In this document: piece by piece, positions 34,212 through 43,539 of the stretch
How the letters are laid out: each line of letters opens with the position of its first letter
Position numbering within the stretch: position 1 is the stretch's first letter
NCBI GenBank assembly: GCA_018335935.1
Contig: JAGXRG010000026.1
Coordinates: forward strand, 124,001 to 188,000
Length of the DNA stretch: 64,000 nucleotides
DNA from: Chitinophagaceae bacterium
GTDB lineage: Bacteria; Bacteroidota; Bacteroidia; Chitinophagales; Chitinophagaceae
Reading direction: 5' to 3'
The notes under the pieces: generated by a model
What the model saw: only the letters and a program-made list of their open reading frames with translations
Database searches by the model: none
What the model was told of the DNA's origin: nothing
Position numbers and translations under genes: made by a program

Positions 34212-35498
34212 ATGGAAACTGCATCGAAAAAAGTTATTCGTGCATGGACTATGTACGATTGGGCTAATAGTTCTTATTCTCTTATCATCACATCAGCTAT
34301 TTACCCAGCATATTACTCGTACATTGTTCCCCAACAAGTAAATTTTATAGGTAGAACTTACGACAGATCAGCACTAGCATCATATTCTATTTCTTTTTCC
34401 TTTTTATTAATTGCTTTTTTATCTCCTATTTTATCATCAATTGCTGATGCAAGAGGAAATAAAAAATCTTTCATGCAGTTCTTCTGCTATTTAGGTTCTA
34501 CAGCTTGTGCAACGATGTTCTTTTTTACAAAAGAGAATATTAGTTTAGGGATTATTTGTTCCATTATTGCTTCTATTGGTTTTTGTGGAAGTATTGTTTT
34601 TTACAATTCCTATTTACCAGAAATTGCACATAAAGACGACCATGATAAAATTAGTGCCAGAGGTTTTGCCATGGGCTATGTAGGCAGTGTTTTGCTAATG
34701 TTAGTTTGTTTAACTTTTATTACTTTGAATGATAAATTAAGTTGGGGTTTAGGTGCTTTACCAACCAGACTTTCTTTTTTAGCTGTAGGTATTTGGTGGG
34801 CTGGGTTTGCACAAATTACTTTTAAACATCTCCCAAAATCAAAGCCCAACATAAAAGAAAGTAAACAGAAAAATGTATTTACAGACGGCTTTACAGAATT
34901 AAAAAAAGTATTAAAAGAATTAATTCACTACCCAAGACTTCGAAAGTTTTTAAGGGCATTTTTCTTTTATAATATGGGAGTACAAACTGTAATGTATGTT
35001 GCTGTTTATTTTGCTTCACAAGAATTAAAAATGGAAACTACACAATTAATTCTTACAGTTTTAATCATTCAAATTGTTGCCATTTTTGGGGCTTTAATTT
35101 TTTCGAGAATATCAAAAGCAACAAACAACATTCTTACATTATTAATACTAATATCAATTTGGATTTGTATATGTATTGGTGCATATTATATTAAAACACC
35201 CATGCAGTTTTTTGTTTTAGCTTTTTGTGTTGGAATGGTTATGGGAGGAATACAATCTATGAGCCGATCAACTTATTCAAAACTTTTACCCCCAACAAAT
35301 GATACTGCTTCATACTTTAGTTTCTATGATATCTGTGAAAAATCTGGTACTGTTTTAGGTACAATGTCCTTTGGTTTAGTTGCCGAATTTTTAGGAGGAA
35401 TGAGAAACTCAATTCTTGCCATCATGAGCTTTTTTGTAATTGGAATGGTTCTTTTACTTTTTGTGAAAATGAAAGACGAACCAATTATTAGTGATTAA
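34212..35498 (+). CDS. MFS transporter, UMF1/Atg22-like
   Basis: 428 aa with about twelve hydrophobic helices. The N-terminal WTMYDWANSSYSLIITSAIYP is the signature of the UMF1 (Atg22-like) branch. A hydrophilic central loop (residues about 205-240) separates the two halves. Atg22 proteins export amino acids from the yeast vacuole; bacterial members have unknown substrates. It stands between uppP and an MBL hydrolase gene on the same strand. Residues such as GNKKSFMQF and MGYVGSVLLML fit MFS loop 2-3 and helix 5 regions. Confidence 0.87.
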   Translation: METASKKVIRAWTMYDWANSSYSLIITSAIYPAYYSYIVPQQVNFIGRTYDRSALASYSISFSFLLIAFLSPILSSIADARGNKKSFMQFFCYLGSTACATMFFFTKENISLGIICSIIASIGFCGSIVFYNSYLPEIAHKDDHDKISARGFAMGYVGSVLLMLVCLTFITLNDKLSWGLGALPTRLSFLAVGIWWAGFAQITFKHLPKSKPNIKESKQKNVFTDGFTELKKVLKELIHYPRLRKFLRAFFFYNMGVQTVMYVAVYFASQELKMETTQLILTVLIIQIVAIFGALIFSRISKATNNILTLLILISIWICICIGAYYIKTPMQFFVLAFCVGMVMGGIQSMSRSTYSKLLPPTNDTASYFSFYDICEKSGTVLGTMSFGLVAEFLGGMRNSILAIMSFFVIGMVLLLFVKMKDEPIISD

Positions 35499-35538
35499 TT
35501 ATTAATGATTAATTTCACTTCTTAAATCGTACTTCAAA

Positions 35539-36438
35539 ATGAAATTATATTCAATCAATACCGGTTTTTTCAAATTAGATGGTGGTGCTATGTTTGGTGT
35601 TGTACCAAAAGTAATGTGGCAAAAACTAAACCAACCCGATGAAAATAATTTGTGCAATTGGGCCATGCGTTCTCTTTTAATAGAAGATGGTAATAAATTA
35701 ATTCTAATAGATAATGGAATTGGAACAAAGCAGGATGCTAAATTCTTTTCTCATTATTATTTAAATGGAGATGATAATTTAGAAAAATCTTTGGCTCAAC
35801 ATAGATTTTCTAAAGACGATATTACAGATGTTGTACTAACACATTTACATTTTGACCATTGTGGAGGTAGTGTTGAAAGAGTGAACGACAAACTTCAAAC
35901 AGCATTTAAAAATGCAACTTATTGGAGTAATGAATTGCATTGGAATTGGGCAACTGAACCAAATGACAGAGAAAAAGCTTCTTTCTTAAAAGAAAACATT
36001 TTACCTATACAAGAAAGTGGTCAACTTAAATTTGTTGCTGATGTTTCATCTGCAAATCATGCAGCAGCAACAATTTCATCCATAGCTTTGAATCCTTTAC
36101 AAACAGTTGATTCAAACATTCTTCCTACATTATCATACAAAATAGTAAATGGACATACGGATGCCATGATGTTGCCACAAATACAGTATAAAGAACATAC
36201 AATAGTTTACATGGCAGATCTATTGCCTTCTGCAGCACATCTTCCCATTCCTTATGTAATGGCTTATGATATGTTTCCTTTAACAACATTAAACGAGAAA
36301 AAGTCGTTTTTGAAAGAAGCTGCAGAGAATAATAATATCTTATTTTTTGAACATGATGCCTCAAATGAATGTTGCAGTTTACAACAAACAGAAAAGGGTA
36401 TTCGACCAAAAGATTTTATGAAACTTAGTGAATTGTAA
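35539..36438 (+). CDS. metallo-beta-lactamase-fold hydrolase
   Basis: 299 aa, no signal peptide. The zinc motif is VLTHLHFDHCGGS (HxHxDH), preceded by LILIDNGIGTK. A second His and Asp lie in VNGHTDAMMLPQ and VYMADLLPSAAHL, completing the di-metal site. The style is that of quorum-quenching lactonase or general MBL hydrolases; the substrate is unknown. It ends right where the convergent FKBP gene ends: the stop codons abut with no gap (36438/36439). Confidence 0.87.
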   Translation: MKLYSINTGFFKLDGGAMFGVVPKVMWQKLNQPDENNLCNWAMRSLLIEDGNKLILIDNGIGTKQDAKFFSHYYLNGDDNLEKSLAQHRFSKDDITDVVLTHLHFDHCGGSVERVNDKLQTAFKNATYWSNELHWNWATEPNDREKASFLKENILPIQESGQLKFVADVSSANHAAATISSIALNPLQTVDSNILPTLSYKIVNGHTDAMMLPQIQYKEHTIVYMADLLPSAAHLPIPYVMAYDMFPLTTLNEKKSFLKEAAENNNILFFEHDASNECCSLQQTEKGIRPKDFMKLSEL

Positions 36439-36873
36439 TTATTTAAAACTAATCAACTCTACATCAAAAATCAAAGTTGAATTTGGGCCAATAACTGCAC
36501 TAACTTGTCTTTCACCATATCCTAAATGTGGAGGAATAAAGAATCTGAACTTACTGCCTGTTGGCATTAACTGTAAGCCTTCTGTCCATCCTTTAATCAC
36601 CATGTTTAATGGAAAAGTTGCTGGTACACCTCGTTGAACACTACTGTCAAAAATAGTTCCATCAATTACAGTTCCATGATAATGACAAGTAACATTGTGA
36701 GTAGGCCAAGGTTTTTCACCATTACCCATAGTTAAAACTTCGTATTGCAAACCACTTTCGGTTTCTATTACACCTTCTCTTTCTTTATTTTTAGCCAAAA
36801 ACTCTTGTCCTAAAGCCAAATTAGCTGCTGCTTTTTCATTTTTCATTTGTGCAAGTTTATCTGAAACGCTCAT
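36439..36873 (-). CDS. FKBP-type peptidyl-prolyl isomerase (FklB-like)
   Basis: 144 aa. An N-terminal helical segment (residues 1-38, DKLAQMKNEKAAANLALGQE) is followed by the FKBP domain: GLQYEVLTMGNGEKP, VTCHYHGTVIDGTIFDSSV, FPLNMVIKGWTEGLQLMP and IPPHLGYGER. Tyr, Phe and Trp positions of the active pocket are present. There is no signal peptide, so it is probably cytoplasmic, unlike FkpA. It is the second FKBP in this window, of the MIP/FklB type rather than SlyD-like. Confidence 0.92.
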   Translation of the reverse strand: MSVSDKLAQMKNEKAAANLALGQEFLAKNKEREGVIETESGLQYEVLTMGNGEKPWPTHNVTCHYHGTVIDGTIFDSSVQRGVPATFPLNMVIKGWTEGLQLMPTGSKFRFFIPPHLGYGERQVSAVIGPNSTLIFDVELISFK

Positions 36874-36951
36874 TTTAAAATTTTTGCGAAAATAAGGGAA
36901 TGAATTTTATACTTAATTGTACTTGAAAAAGCAGTTGACCTTGTAATCCTT

Positions 36952-36959
36952 TAAATTTG
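36952..36959 (+). promoter_or_regulatory. -7 box for glnS
   Basis: TAAATTTG fits TAnnTTTG and ends 17 nt before the ATG at 36977. Confidence 0.55.
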
Positions 36960-36976
36960 CCATCCAATTAAAATAT

Positions 36977-38632
36977 ATGAGTGAAGAACGTAGTTTGAAT
37001 TTTATTGAAGAGATTATAGAAAACGATTTAAAGTCGGGCAAATACGAATCGATTGTTACCAGATTTCCACCTGAGCCTAATGGCTATTTACATATGGGCC
37101 ATGCTTCGTCTATTTGTTTAAATTTTGGATTAACCAGAAAATATAAAGGCTATACCAATTTAAGATTTGATGATACCAATCCTATTACAGAAGATACTGA
37201 ATATGTAGAAAGCATTAAAGAAGATATTAAGTGGCTTGGGTTTGAATGGAAAAACGAACTCTATGCCAGTGATTATTTTGAACAATTGTTTCAATTCGCT
37301 GTAACCCTCATCAACAAAGGTTTAGCTTATGTTGATGATAGCACTGCAGAACAAATTGCATTAGAAAAAGGCACACCTACTCAACCTGGAGTAAATAGTA
37401 AATATAGAGATAGAAGCATTGAAGAAAATCTTCAACTTTTTAATGAGATGAGAGCAGGCAAATACGAAGATGGTGCAAAGGTTTTGAGATTAAAAATTGA
37501 CATGTCTGCTGGCAATATGTTAATGAGAGATCCATTAATTTATAGAATTAAACATGCCCATCATCATAGAACTGGAGATGCTTGGTGTATTTATCCAATG
37601 TACGATTTTGCACATGGACAAAGCGATTCCATAGAAAAAATTACTCATAGTATTTGTACAATGGAATTTATTCCACATAGAGAATTGTATGATTGGTTAA
37701 TTGAAAAACTTGAAATATTTCCATCGCATCAATATGAATTTGCTCGTCGTAATTTGAATTACACAGTAATGAGTAAAAGAAAATTATTGAGTTTAGTAAA
37801 TGATGGTTTTGTAAATGGCTGGGATGATCCTAGAATGCCAACAATTAGTGGTATGAGAAGAAGAGGTTATCCAGCATCGAGCATTAGAGAATTCTGTGAT
37901 AGAATTGGTATTGGCAAAAGAGAAAATATGGTTGATATTGGTCTCTTAGAGTTTTGTGTTAGAGAAGACCTCAACAAATCATCTCAAAGAAGAATGGTAG
38001 TTTTTGATCCCATAAAAGTTACTATTTCAAATTTTTCATCTGATGAAATAGTACATATTGAGAATAATCCTGAAAATGAAAATGGTGGAGAACGTGAGGT
38101 TTTATTCAGCAATGAAATTTATATTGAAAGAGAAGATTTCATGGAAAATCCGCCCAAAAAATATTTCAGATTAGCTCCTGGCCAATTGGTTCGTTTAAAA
38201 AGTGCATACATTATTCAATGTGATGAAGTGATAAAAGATGATGCAGGAAACATTATTGAATTGAAATGTACTTATTTCCCTGAAAGTAAAAGTGGACAAG
38301 ATACTAGTGGCTTACAAGTAAAAAGTACTATTCATTGGGTAAGTTGTAAAGAAGCTGTTCCAGTTACTATTAATCTATATGATAGATTATTTAAAGTTGA
38401 AGATGTTGATGGAGCGGATGGTGAATTTAAAGACCACATCAACGAAAATTCATTAATAGTTTTAAAAACTGCTGTTGCTGAAAAATCTTTATTATCGGCT
38501 ACACTAAATGACAGATTTCAATTTTTGCGTAAAGGTTATTTCTGCTTAGATAAAGAAAGTACTGCCAACAATCTTATTTTTAATAGAACAGTTACTCTTA
38601 AAGATTCTTGGGCTAAAGAAAAAGCAAAATAA
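36977..38632 (+). CDS. glnS: glutaminyl-tRNA synthetase
   Basis: 551 aa. The class I signatures are PEPNGYLHMGHASSI (HIGH-like HMGH) and VMSKRKLL (KMSKS-like). RFDDTNPITEDTEYVESI is typical of the GlxRS family, and the C-terminal beta-barrel anticodon-binding domains show HWVSCKEAVPVTINLYDRLF and the closing DSWAKEK. It charges tRNA-Gln with glutamine using ATP, so this organism has direct glutaminylation. Length matches bacterial GlnS. It lies 57 nt ahead of the pseudouridine synthase, which has its own promoter. Confidence 0.95.
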   Translation: MSEERSLNFIEEIIENDLKSGKYESIVTRFPPEPNGYLHMGHASSICLNFGLTRKYKGYTNLRFDDTNPITEDTEYVESIKEDIKWLGFEWKNELYASDYFEQLFQFAVTLINKGLAYVDDSTAEQIALEKGTPTQPGVNSKYRDRSIEENLQLFNEMRAGKYEDGAKVLRLKIDMSAGNMLMRDPLIYRIKHAHHHRTGDAWCIYPMYDFAHGQSDSIEKITHSICTMEFIPHRELYDWLIEKLEIFPSHQYEFARRNLNYTVMSKRKLLSLVNDGFVNGWDDPRMPTISGMRRRGYPASSIREFCDRIGIGKRENMVDIGLLEFCVREDLNKSSQRRMVVFDPIKVTISNFSSDEIVHIENNPENENGGEREVLFSNEIYIEREDFMENPPKKYFRLAPGQLVRLKSAYIIQCDEVIKDDAGNIIELKCTYFPESKSGQDTSGLQVKSTIHWVSCKEAVPVTINLYDRLFKVEDVDGADGEFKDHINENSLIVLKTAVAEKSLLSATLNDRFQFLRKGYFCLDKESTANNLIFNRTVTLKDSWAKEKAK

Positions 38633-38676
38633 AGTATAAGAAATCACTAACCTGAGTTTCACTAGAAAGTCTGTAA

Positions 38677-38684
38677 TATATTTG
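38677..38684 (+). promoter_or_regulatory. -7 box of the RluA-family gene
   Basis: TATATTTG, an exact TAnnTTTG, ends 5 nt before the ATG at 38690. A normal start site downstream of the box would fall at or next to the start codon. Confidence 0.5.
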
Positions 38685-38689
38685 CTGCA

Positions 38690-39745
38690 ATGCAAGATAT
38701 AGATGAAATAGAAGTGAATCAGCAAGCTGAAGATTTATACGAAAAAAAATCTTTTGTAATTGATGCTGGTCAATCACCAACCAGAGTTGATAAATGGCTT
38801 CAGGTTAGAATAGAAAATGCTACTCGAAATAAAATTCAACAAGCCATTGAAGCTGGATTTTTAACTGTAAACGGAAAAATTGTTAAAAACAATTATAAAG
38901 TTAAACCAGGTGATGAGTTAATTCTCATGACAGAACATAATCCTGACATTTCAGATATTTTACCAGAGAATCTAAATCTGAATATTGTTTATGAAGATGA
39001 TGATGTAATGGTGGTTTATAAACCTGCCAACATGGTGGTTCATCCAGGTTTAGGAAATTATTCAGGAACTTTATTGAATGGGGTGGCTTATCATTTAATG
39101 CAACAAAACCCTAACTTAACTGAAGATGATTTACCACGTTATGGTTTGGTGCATAGAATTGATAAAAATACTACAGGCCTTCTAGTACTTGCAAAAACCC
39201 CACATGCAGCTGCACATTTAGCCAAACAATTTTTCAACCATACAGTACAAAGAAAATATGTTGCTTTAGTTTGGGGCGATATTACAGATGATGCAGGTAC
39301 TATTCATGGCAATATTGCTCGACATGCTCAGTACAGAAAAATGTTTACTGTGTATGAAGATGAAACCATTGGCAAACATGCTACCACACACTTTAAAGTA
39401 CTTCAAAGATTTTATTATGTAACACTTGTTGAATGTGTTTTAGAAACAGGAAGAACACATCAAATTAGGGTGCATATGAAATATAAGGGTCATACACTTT
39501 TTAATGATTGGGAGTACGGTGGTGATAAAATTCTAAAAGGTACAGTTTATACAAAATACAAACAGTTTGTTGATAATTGCTTTGAAGCTTGTCCACGTTG
39601 TGCATTACATGCAAAAACATTAGGCTTTATTCATCCTACAACAAATAAAGAAATGTATTTTGATAGTGAATTGCCCGATGATATGAAAGCTGTTATAGCC
39701 AAATGGGAAACTTATTCTGTAGCAAAAAAACTTGATCAAGAATAA
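38690..39745 (+). CDS. RluA/RluD-family rRNA pseudouridine synthase
   Basis: 351 aa. An S4 RNA-binding domain (residues about 30-85, RVDKWLQVRIENATRNKIQQ) precedes the catalytic domain with the active-site aspartate in GLVHRIDKNTTGLLVLAK, then ETGRTHQIRVHMK and LHAKTLGFIHPTT. It isomerises uridines in large-subunit rRNA; RluD is the nearest functional type, but target bases cannot be told apart from sequence alone. The murF-alr fusion starts at the base after its stop codon, so the two are translationally close and likely one transcript. Confidence 0.92.
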   Translation: MQDIDEIEVNQQAEDLYEKKSFVIDAGQSPTRVDKWLQVRIENATRNKIQQAIEAGFLTVNGKIVKNNYKVKPGDELILMTEHNPDISDILPENLNLNIVYEDDDVMVVYKPANMVVHPGLGNYSGTLLNGVAYHLMQQNPNLTEDDLPRYGLVHRIDKNTTGLLVLAKTPHAAAHLAKQFFNHTVQRKYVALVWGDITDDAGTIHGNIARHAQYRKMFTVYEDETIGKHATTHFKVLQRFYYVTLVECVLETGRTHQIRVHMKYKGHTLFNDWEYGGDKILKGTVYTKYKQFVDNCFEACPRCALHAKTLGFIHPTTNKEMYFDSELPDDMKAVIAKWETYSVAKKLDQE

Positions 39746-42214
39746 ATGCAATATCAAATTCAACAAATATCTGAATGGATACCTTGTACATGCATTATTC
39801 ATCATAATGATGTTATAGACCATTTGTTGATTGATAGTAGAAAAATTACAGTACCCTCATCATCTTTATTTTTTGCATTGACAACAACAAGAAGAGATGG
39901 TCACGACTTTATACAAGATGTGTATGAAAGAGGGGTAAGAAATTTTGTGGTTCATTCTAACTATGACATTTCAAAATTTCCTAAAGCTAATTTTCTTTTT
40001 GTTGAAAATACGCTAAGAAGTTTACAACAACTTACCACTAAACATAGAAATCAATTTCAATACCCAGTTATAGGTATTACTGGTAGTAATGGAAAAACAA
40101 TTGTAAAAGAATGGCTATACCAATTATTACATCAAGATTTTAATATTGTCAGAAGTCCAAGAAGTTTTAATTCTCAAATAGGAGTTCCCTTGAGTGTTTG
40201 GCATATGAATCATGAACACAATTTGGGAATATTTGAAGCAGGAATTTCAATTGTACATGAAATGGAGCATCTACAAACTATCATTCAACCCACTATTGGT
40301 ATACTCACTAGTATTGGCAACGCTCATGATGATGGCTTTGAAAATGAAGAACAAAAAATTAGAGAAAAAATAAAATTATTTAGCTCTACTCCTATCCTAA
40401 TTGCAAACTCTCTGCATCAAACAACTTCTAGCATTTTAAAAAAAGATTACAAAGGCGAATTAGTATTTTGGGGTAATCAATCATCAGACCAACTTCAAAT
40501 TATTAAAGAAGACATCAACCAAAATAAAACAATAACACATTTAAAATATAAAGATCAATACTTTTCTATAATTATACCTTTTACAGATGAAGCTTCATTA
40601 CATAATGTTTATACCTGTATTTTAACCTTATTAATTTTAAATATTTCTATTGAAGAAATTACATTAAGAATAGTGCATTTGCATTCAGTTGATATGAGAA
40701 TGCAGTTATTAAAAATACCAAATAATTGCACTTTAGTTAATGATAGTTATAGTAATGATATTTCCTCTTTTTATGTTGCCTTAGATTTTTTAAACACTAA
40801 TGCTGCTAAACATAAAAAAACATTAATCGTTTCTGATTTCACTGGCATTGAAAAGAATAAAAATAGTGTTTATAAAAATTTCATTCAACAAATTAGTTTA
40901 AGCAACATCTATCGTTTAATTGGAATTGGATCAGAAATTTCTCGTTTTGAAAAAGATTTTCATGCCCAACAAATTGAAACTATTTTTTTCAAAACCACTA
41001 CAGATTTCCTTAATGCATATACTTCAAATCATTTTAAAAACGAATACATACTTTTAAAAGGTGCACGTGTTTTTAATTTCGAGAAAATCAGTTTATGGTT
41101 ACAGCAAAAAACGCATCAAACTGTAATGGAAATTAATCTTACAGCATTAGTTCATAATCTTAAAGCCTACCAAAAAAGTTTAATTCCCCAAACCAAAACA
41201 ATGGCAATGGTTAAAGCATTTAGCTATGGCAGTGGAAGTGTAGAAATTGCCAAAGTTTTACAATTTAATAAAGTAGATTATTTAGGGGTTGCTTATACTG
41301 ATGAAGGGGTTGAACTAAGAAAGGCTGGTATTAATTTACCAATAATGGTTTTAAATATTGATGAAGTAAGTTTCGATGATTTAATTGAATATAATTTAGA
41401 ACCTGAAATTTTTTCGAATAGTATATATCAGCAATTCAATCATTATTTAATTGATCAGGGAATTCAAGACTTTCCTGTACACATAAAATTAAATACAGGA
41501 ATGAATAGGCTGGGTTTTGATGAGGATGAAGTTGAAAACTTGTGTAATCAACTCAACATTAATAAAACTATGTTAGTGCAATCTGTAATGAGTCATTTAG
41601 TAGCAAGTGAAGATGAAAATGCTGATGAATATAGTATTCAACAAATAAATAATTTTGAAACAATCTGTTTAATTATTGAGAGTAAATTAGGATATAGTTT
41701 TATTAAACATATTGCCAACTCAGCAGCAATCTTTAGGTTCCCAAATAGTCAATTCAATATGGTAAGATTAGGGATTGGTTTATATGGAGTAGATTCAACT
41801 AACAAAAAACAATTACAATTACAACCTGTTGCTAGCTTAAAAACAACAATAGCACAAATTAGAAAAGTTAAAGCAACCGATACCGTTGGCTACAACAGAA
41901 AAGGGAAATTACAAAGAGATAGTATTATTGCAACAGTTAGAATTGGATATGCAGATGGATTAAGTAGAAGTTTAGGAAATAAAAAAGGAGCAATGTTTTT
42001 ACATGGTAAACTTGCACCAATAATTGGTAATGTTTGTATGGATATGACCATGATTGATATTACTGATATTCCTGAAGCCAAGGAAAATGATGTGGTAGAA
42101 GTTTTTGGTAAGCATTTGCCAGTTCAACAAGTTGCATACTGGAGTAACACTATTGCTTATGAAACTATGAGTACCATTAGTCAACGAGTTCGAAGAATTT
42201 ATATTGAAGAATAA
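39746..42214 (+). CDS. bifunctional MurF ligase - alanine racemase fusion
   Basis: 822 aa. Residues 1 to about 450 are a Mur ligase: LIDSRKITVPSSSLFFAL, P-loop GITGSNGKTIVKEW (about 110-123), GIFEAGISIVHEMEHL and LVNDSYSNDISSF. Residues about 455-822 are alanine racemase: PLP lysine K490 in MAMVKAFSYGSGS, HIKLNTGMNRLGF, and RIGYADGLSRSLGN with late Tyr and MCMDMTMID-like GNVCMDMTMIDIT. It should add D-Ala-D-Ala to UDP-MurNAc-tripeptide and make D-alanine from L-alanine, joining two steps of peptidoglycan synthesis. The fusion is a known Bacteroidota trait. It starts directly after the pseudouridine synthase stop. Confidence 0.95.
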   Translation: MQYQIQQISEWIPCTCIIHHNDVIDHLLIDSRKITVPSSSLFFALTTTRRDGHDFIQDVYERGVRNFVVHSNYDISKFPKANFLFVENTLRSLQQLTTKHRNQFQYPVIGITGSNGKTIVKEWLYQLLHQDFNIVRSPRSFNSQIGVPLSVWHMNHEHNLGIFEAGISIVHEMEHLQTIIQPTIGILTSIGNAHDDGFENEEQKIREKIKLFSSTPILIANSLHQTTSSILKKDYKGELVFWGNQSSDQLQIIKEDINQNKTITHLKYKDQYFSIIIPFTDEASLHNVYTCILTLLILNISIEEITLRIVHLHSVDMRMQLLKIPNNCTLVNDSYSNDISSFYVALDFLNTNAAKHKKTLIVSDFTGIEKNKNSVYKNFIQQISLSNIYRLIGIGSEISRFEKDFHAQQIETIFFKTTTDFLNAYTSNHFKNEYILLKGARVFNFEKISLWLQQKTHQTVMEINLTALVHNLKAYQKSLIPQTKTMAMVKAFSYGSGSVEIAKVLQFNKVDYLGVAYTDEGVELRKAGINLPIMVLNIDEVSFDDLIEYNLEPEIFSNSIYQQFNHYLIDQGIQDFPVHIKLNTGMNRLGFDEDEVENLCNQLNINKTMLVQSVMSHLVASEDENADEYSIQQINNFETICLIIESKLGYSFIKHIANSAAIFRFPNSQFNMVRLGIGLYGVDSTNKKQLQLQPVASLKTTIAQIRKVKATDTVGYNRKGKLQRDSIIATVRIGYADGLSRSLGNKKGAMFLHGKLAPIIGNVCMDMTMIDITDIPEAKENDVVEVFGKHLPVQQVAYWSNTIAYETMSTISQRVRRIYIEE

Positions 42215-42226
42215 ACTATTTACACC

Positions 42227-43444
42227 GTGAATTTTGTTTTTGCCTGGAGATATTTTAAATCGAAAAAAACAACAAACGCCATTAACATAATTGCATGGGT
42301 TAGTGTAACTGCTATTGCAGTGGTTACTGCTGCAATTATTATAGTGCTAAGTGTTTTCAATGGTTTTGAAGGATTGGTAAAAAGTTTATATTCTGATTTT
42401 TATGCTGACATTAAAATTTCATCTACTCAGCATTCCTTTCAATTTAAACCAGAACAGTTTATTCAATTAAAAGAAATTAATGGAGTTGACTATTTTAGTG
42501 GTATAGTAGAAGAAAAAGCCATATTATTGAACGAAGGTTTACAAAGTATTGTTGTTCTAAAAGCAGTGGATACTAACTATACTTCAGTCAATAAAATTCA
42601 GCAATATGTACATAGAGGAGAATTTAAATTAGGCCATCAACAAGAGCCACAAATTGTTCTTGGTGCAGGCATTGAAAATGCTTTAGGGGTTGATGTAGAA
42701 CATCACTATACGCCTTTATTATTATACATGCCCAATAGAAATTCTAATAAAAGCATCACTTCACTTGAAGGTTTCAATAGTGCAACCATAAATCCTGTTG
42801 GCACTTTTTTAGTGCAACAAGAGTTCGATAATAAATATGTATTTACTAATTTGTCTTTTGCACAATATATGCTCGACTTTAAAGAAAATGAATACACATC
42901 CATTGAAATTCTTTTAAGTAAAAATGCAAATCCAGAATCAGTTAAAAAATCTTTACAACAATTATTAGGAGCTGCCTTTAAAGTTGAAACAAGATATGAA
43001 CAAAATAGTAGTTTGTTTAAAATTATGCAAGTAGAAAAATGGTTTATTTATGCTTTATTGAGCTTAATACTAGCCATTGCAGCATTTAATATAGTGGGTG
43101 CTTTAACTATGTTGGTTTTAGAAAAACAAAAAGATATTCATATTTTAAAAGCTATGGGTGCAAACGAAGGTTTAATAAGAAAAATATTTTTAACAGAGGG
43201 TATCATGTTGGCATCAATTGGTGGAGGAATTGGTATACTCATATCCATCATTATTTGTTTATTACAACAACATTTTCATTTTATTAAACTTGAAGGAGGA
43301 ACTTTTATCATTGATTATTACCCTGTTAAAATGCTTCTCTTTGATTTTATTTTAACCATTTTCACCATTCTATTTATTGCTTTTGTTGCATCATGGATTC
43401 CTTCAGCTAAGGCAGCTAAGTCATTGATGCAATTAAAATCATAA
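42227..43444 (+). CDS. FtsX-like ABC transporter permease (LolC/LolE type)
   Basis: 405 aa from a GTG start 12 nt after the murF-alr stop. The start NFVFAWRYFKSKKTTNAINI is typical of LolC/E permeases. One N-terminal helix (about residues 23-45), a large periplasmic domain (about 50-260), then three C-terminal helices (FtsX domain, LGAAF to FIAFVASWIPSAKAAKSL) are visible. LolCDE detaches lipoproteins from the inner membrane for transfer to LolA. No ATPase gene is next to it. A MacB-like exporter function is the alternative. Confidence 0.85.
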   Translation: MNFVFAWRYFKSKKTTNAINIIAWVSVTAIAVVTAAIIIVLSVFNGFEGLVKSLYSDFYADIKISSTQHSFQFKPEQFIQLKEINGVDYFSGIVEEKAILLNEGLQSIVVLKAVDTNYTSVNKIQQYVHRGEFKLGHQQEPQIVLGAGIENALGVDVEHHYTPLLLYMPNRNSNKSITSLEGFNSATINPVGTFLVQQEFDNKYVFTNLSFAQYMLDFKENEYTSIEILLSKNANPESVKKSLQQLLGAAFKVETRYEQNSSLFKIMQVEKWFIYALLSLILAIAAFNIVGALTMLVLEKQKDIHILKAMGANEGLIRKIFLTEGIMLASIGGGIGILISIIICLLQQHFHFIKLEGGTFIIDYYPVKMLLFDFILTIFTILFIAFVASWIPSAKAAKSLMQLKS

Positions 43445-43539
43445 AATTTGACCATTTTCAAAAAAAAAGCTGATAATATATTCAAACAATTAATTTTACA
43501 TAAATTATAATTTTTCACAACCCTCTTTTTTTGTTGTAA

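Noticed and set aside
43517-43537. ACAAC/GTTGT hairpin just before the arginine decarboxylase start, considered as a riboswitch or attenuator
   Set aside because: Only five pairs around an 11-nt loop, all A/T-rich context, no known ligand-binding consensus; too weak to call.
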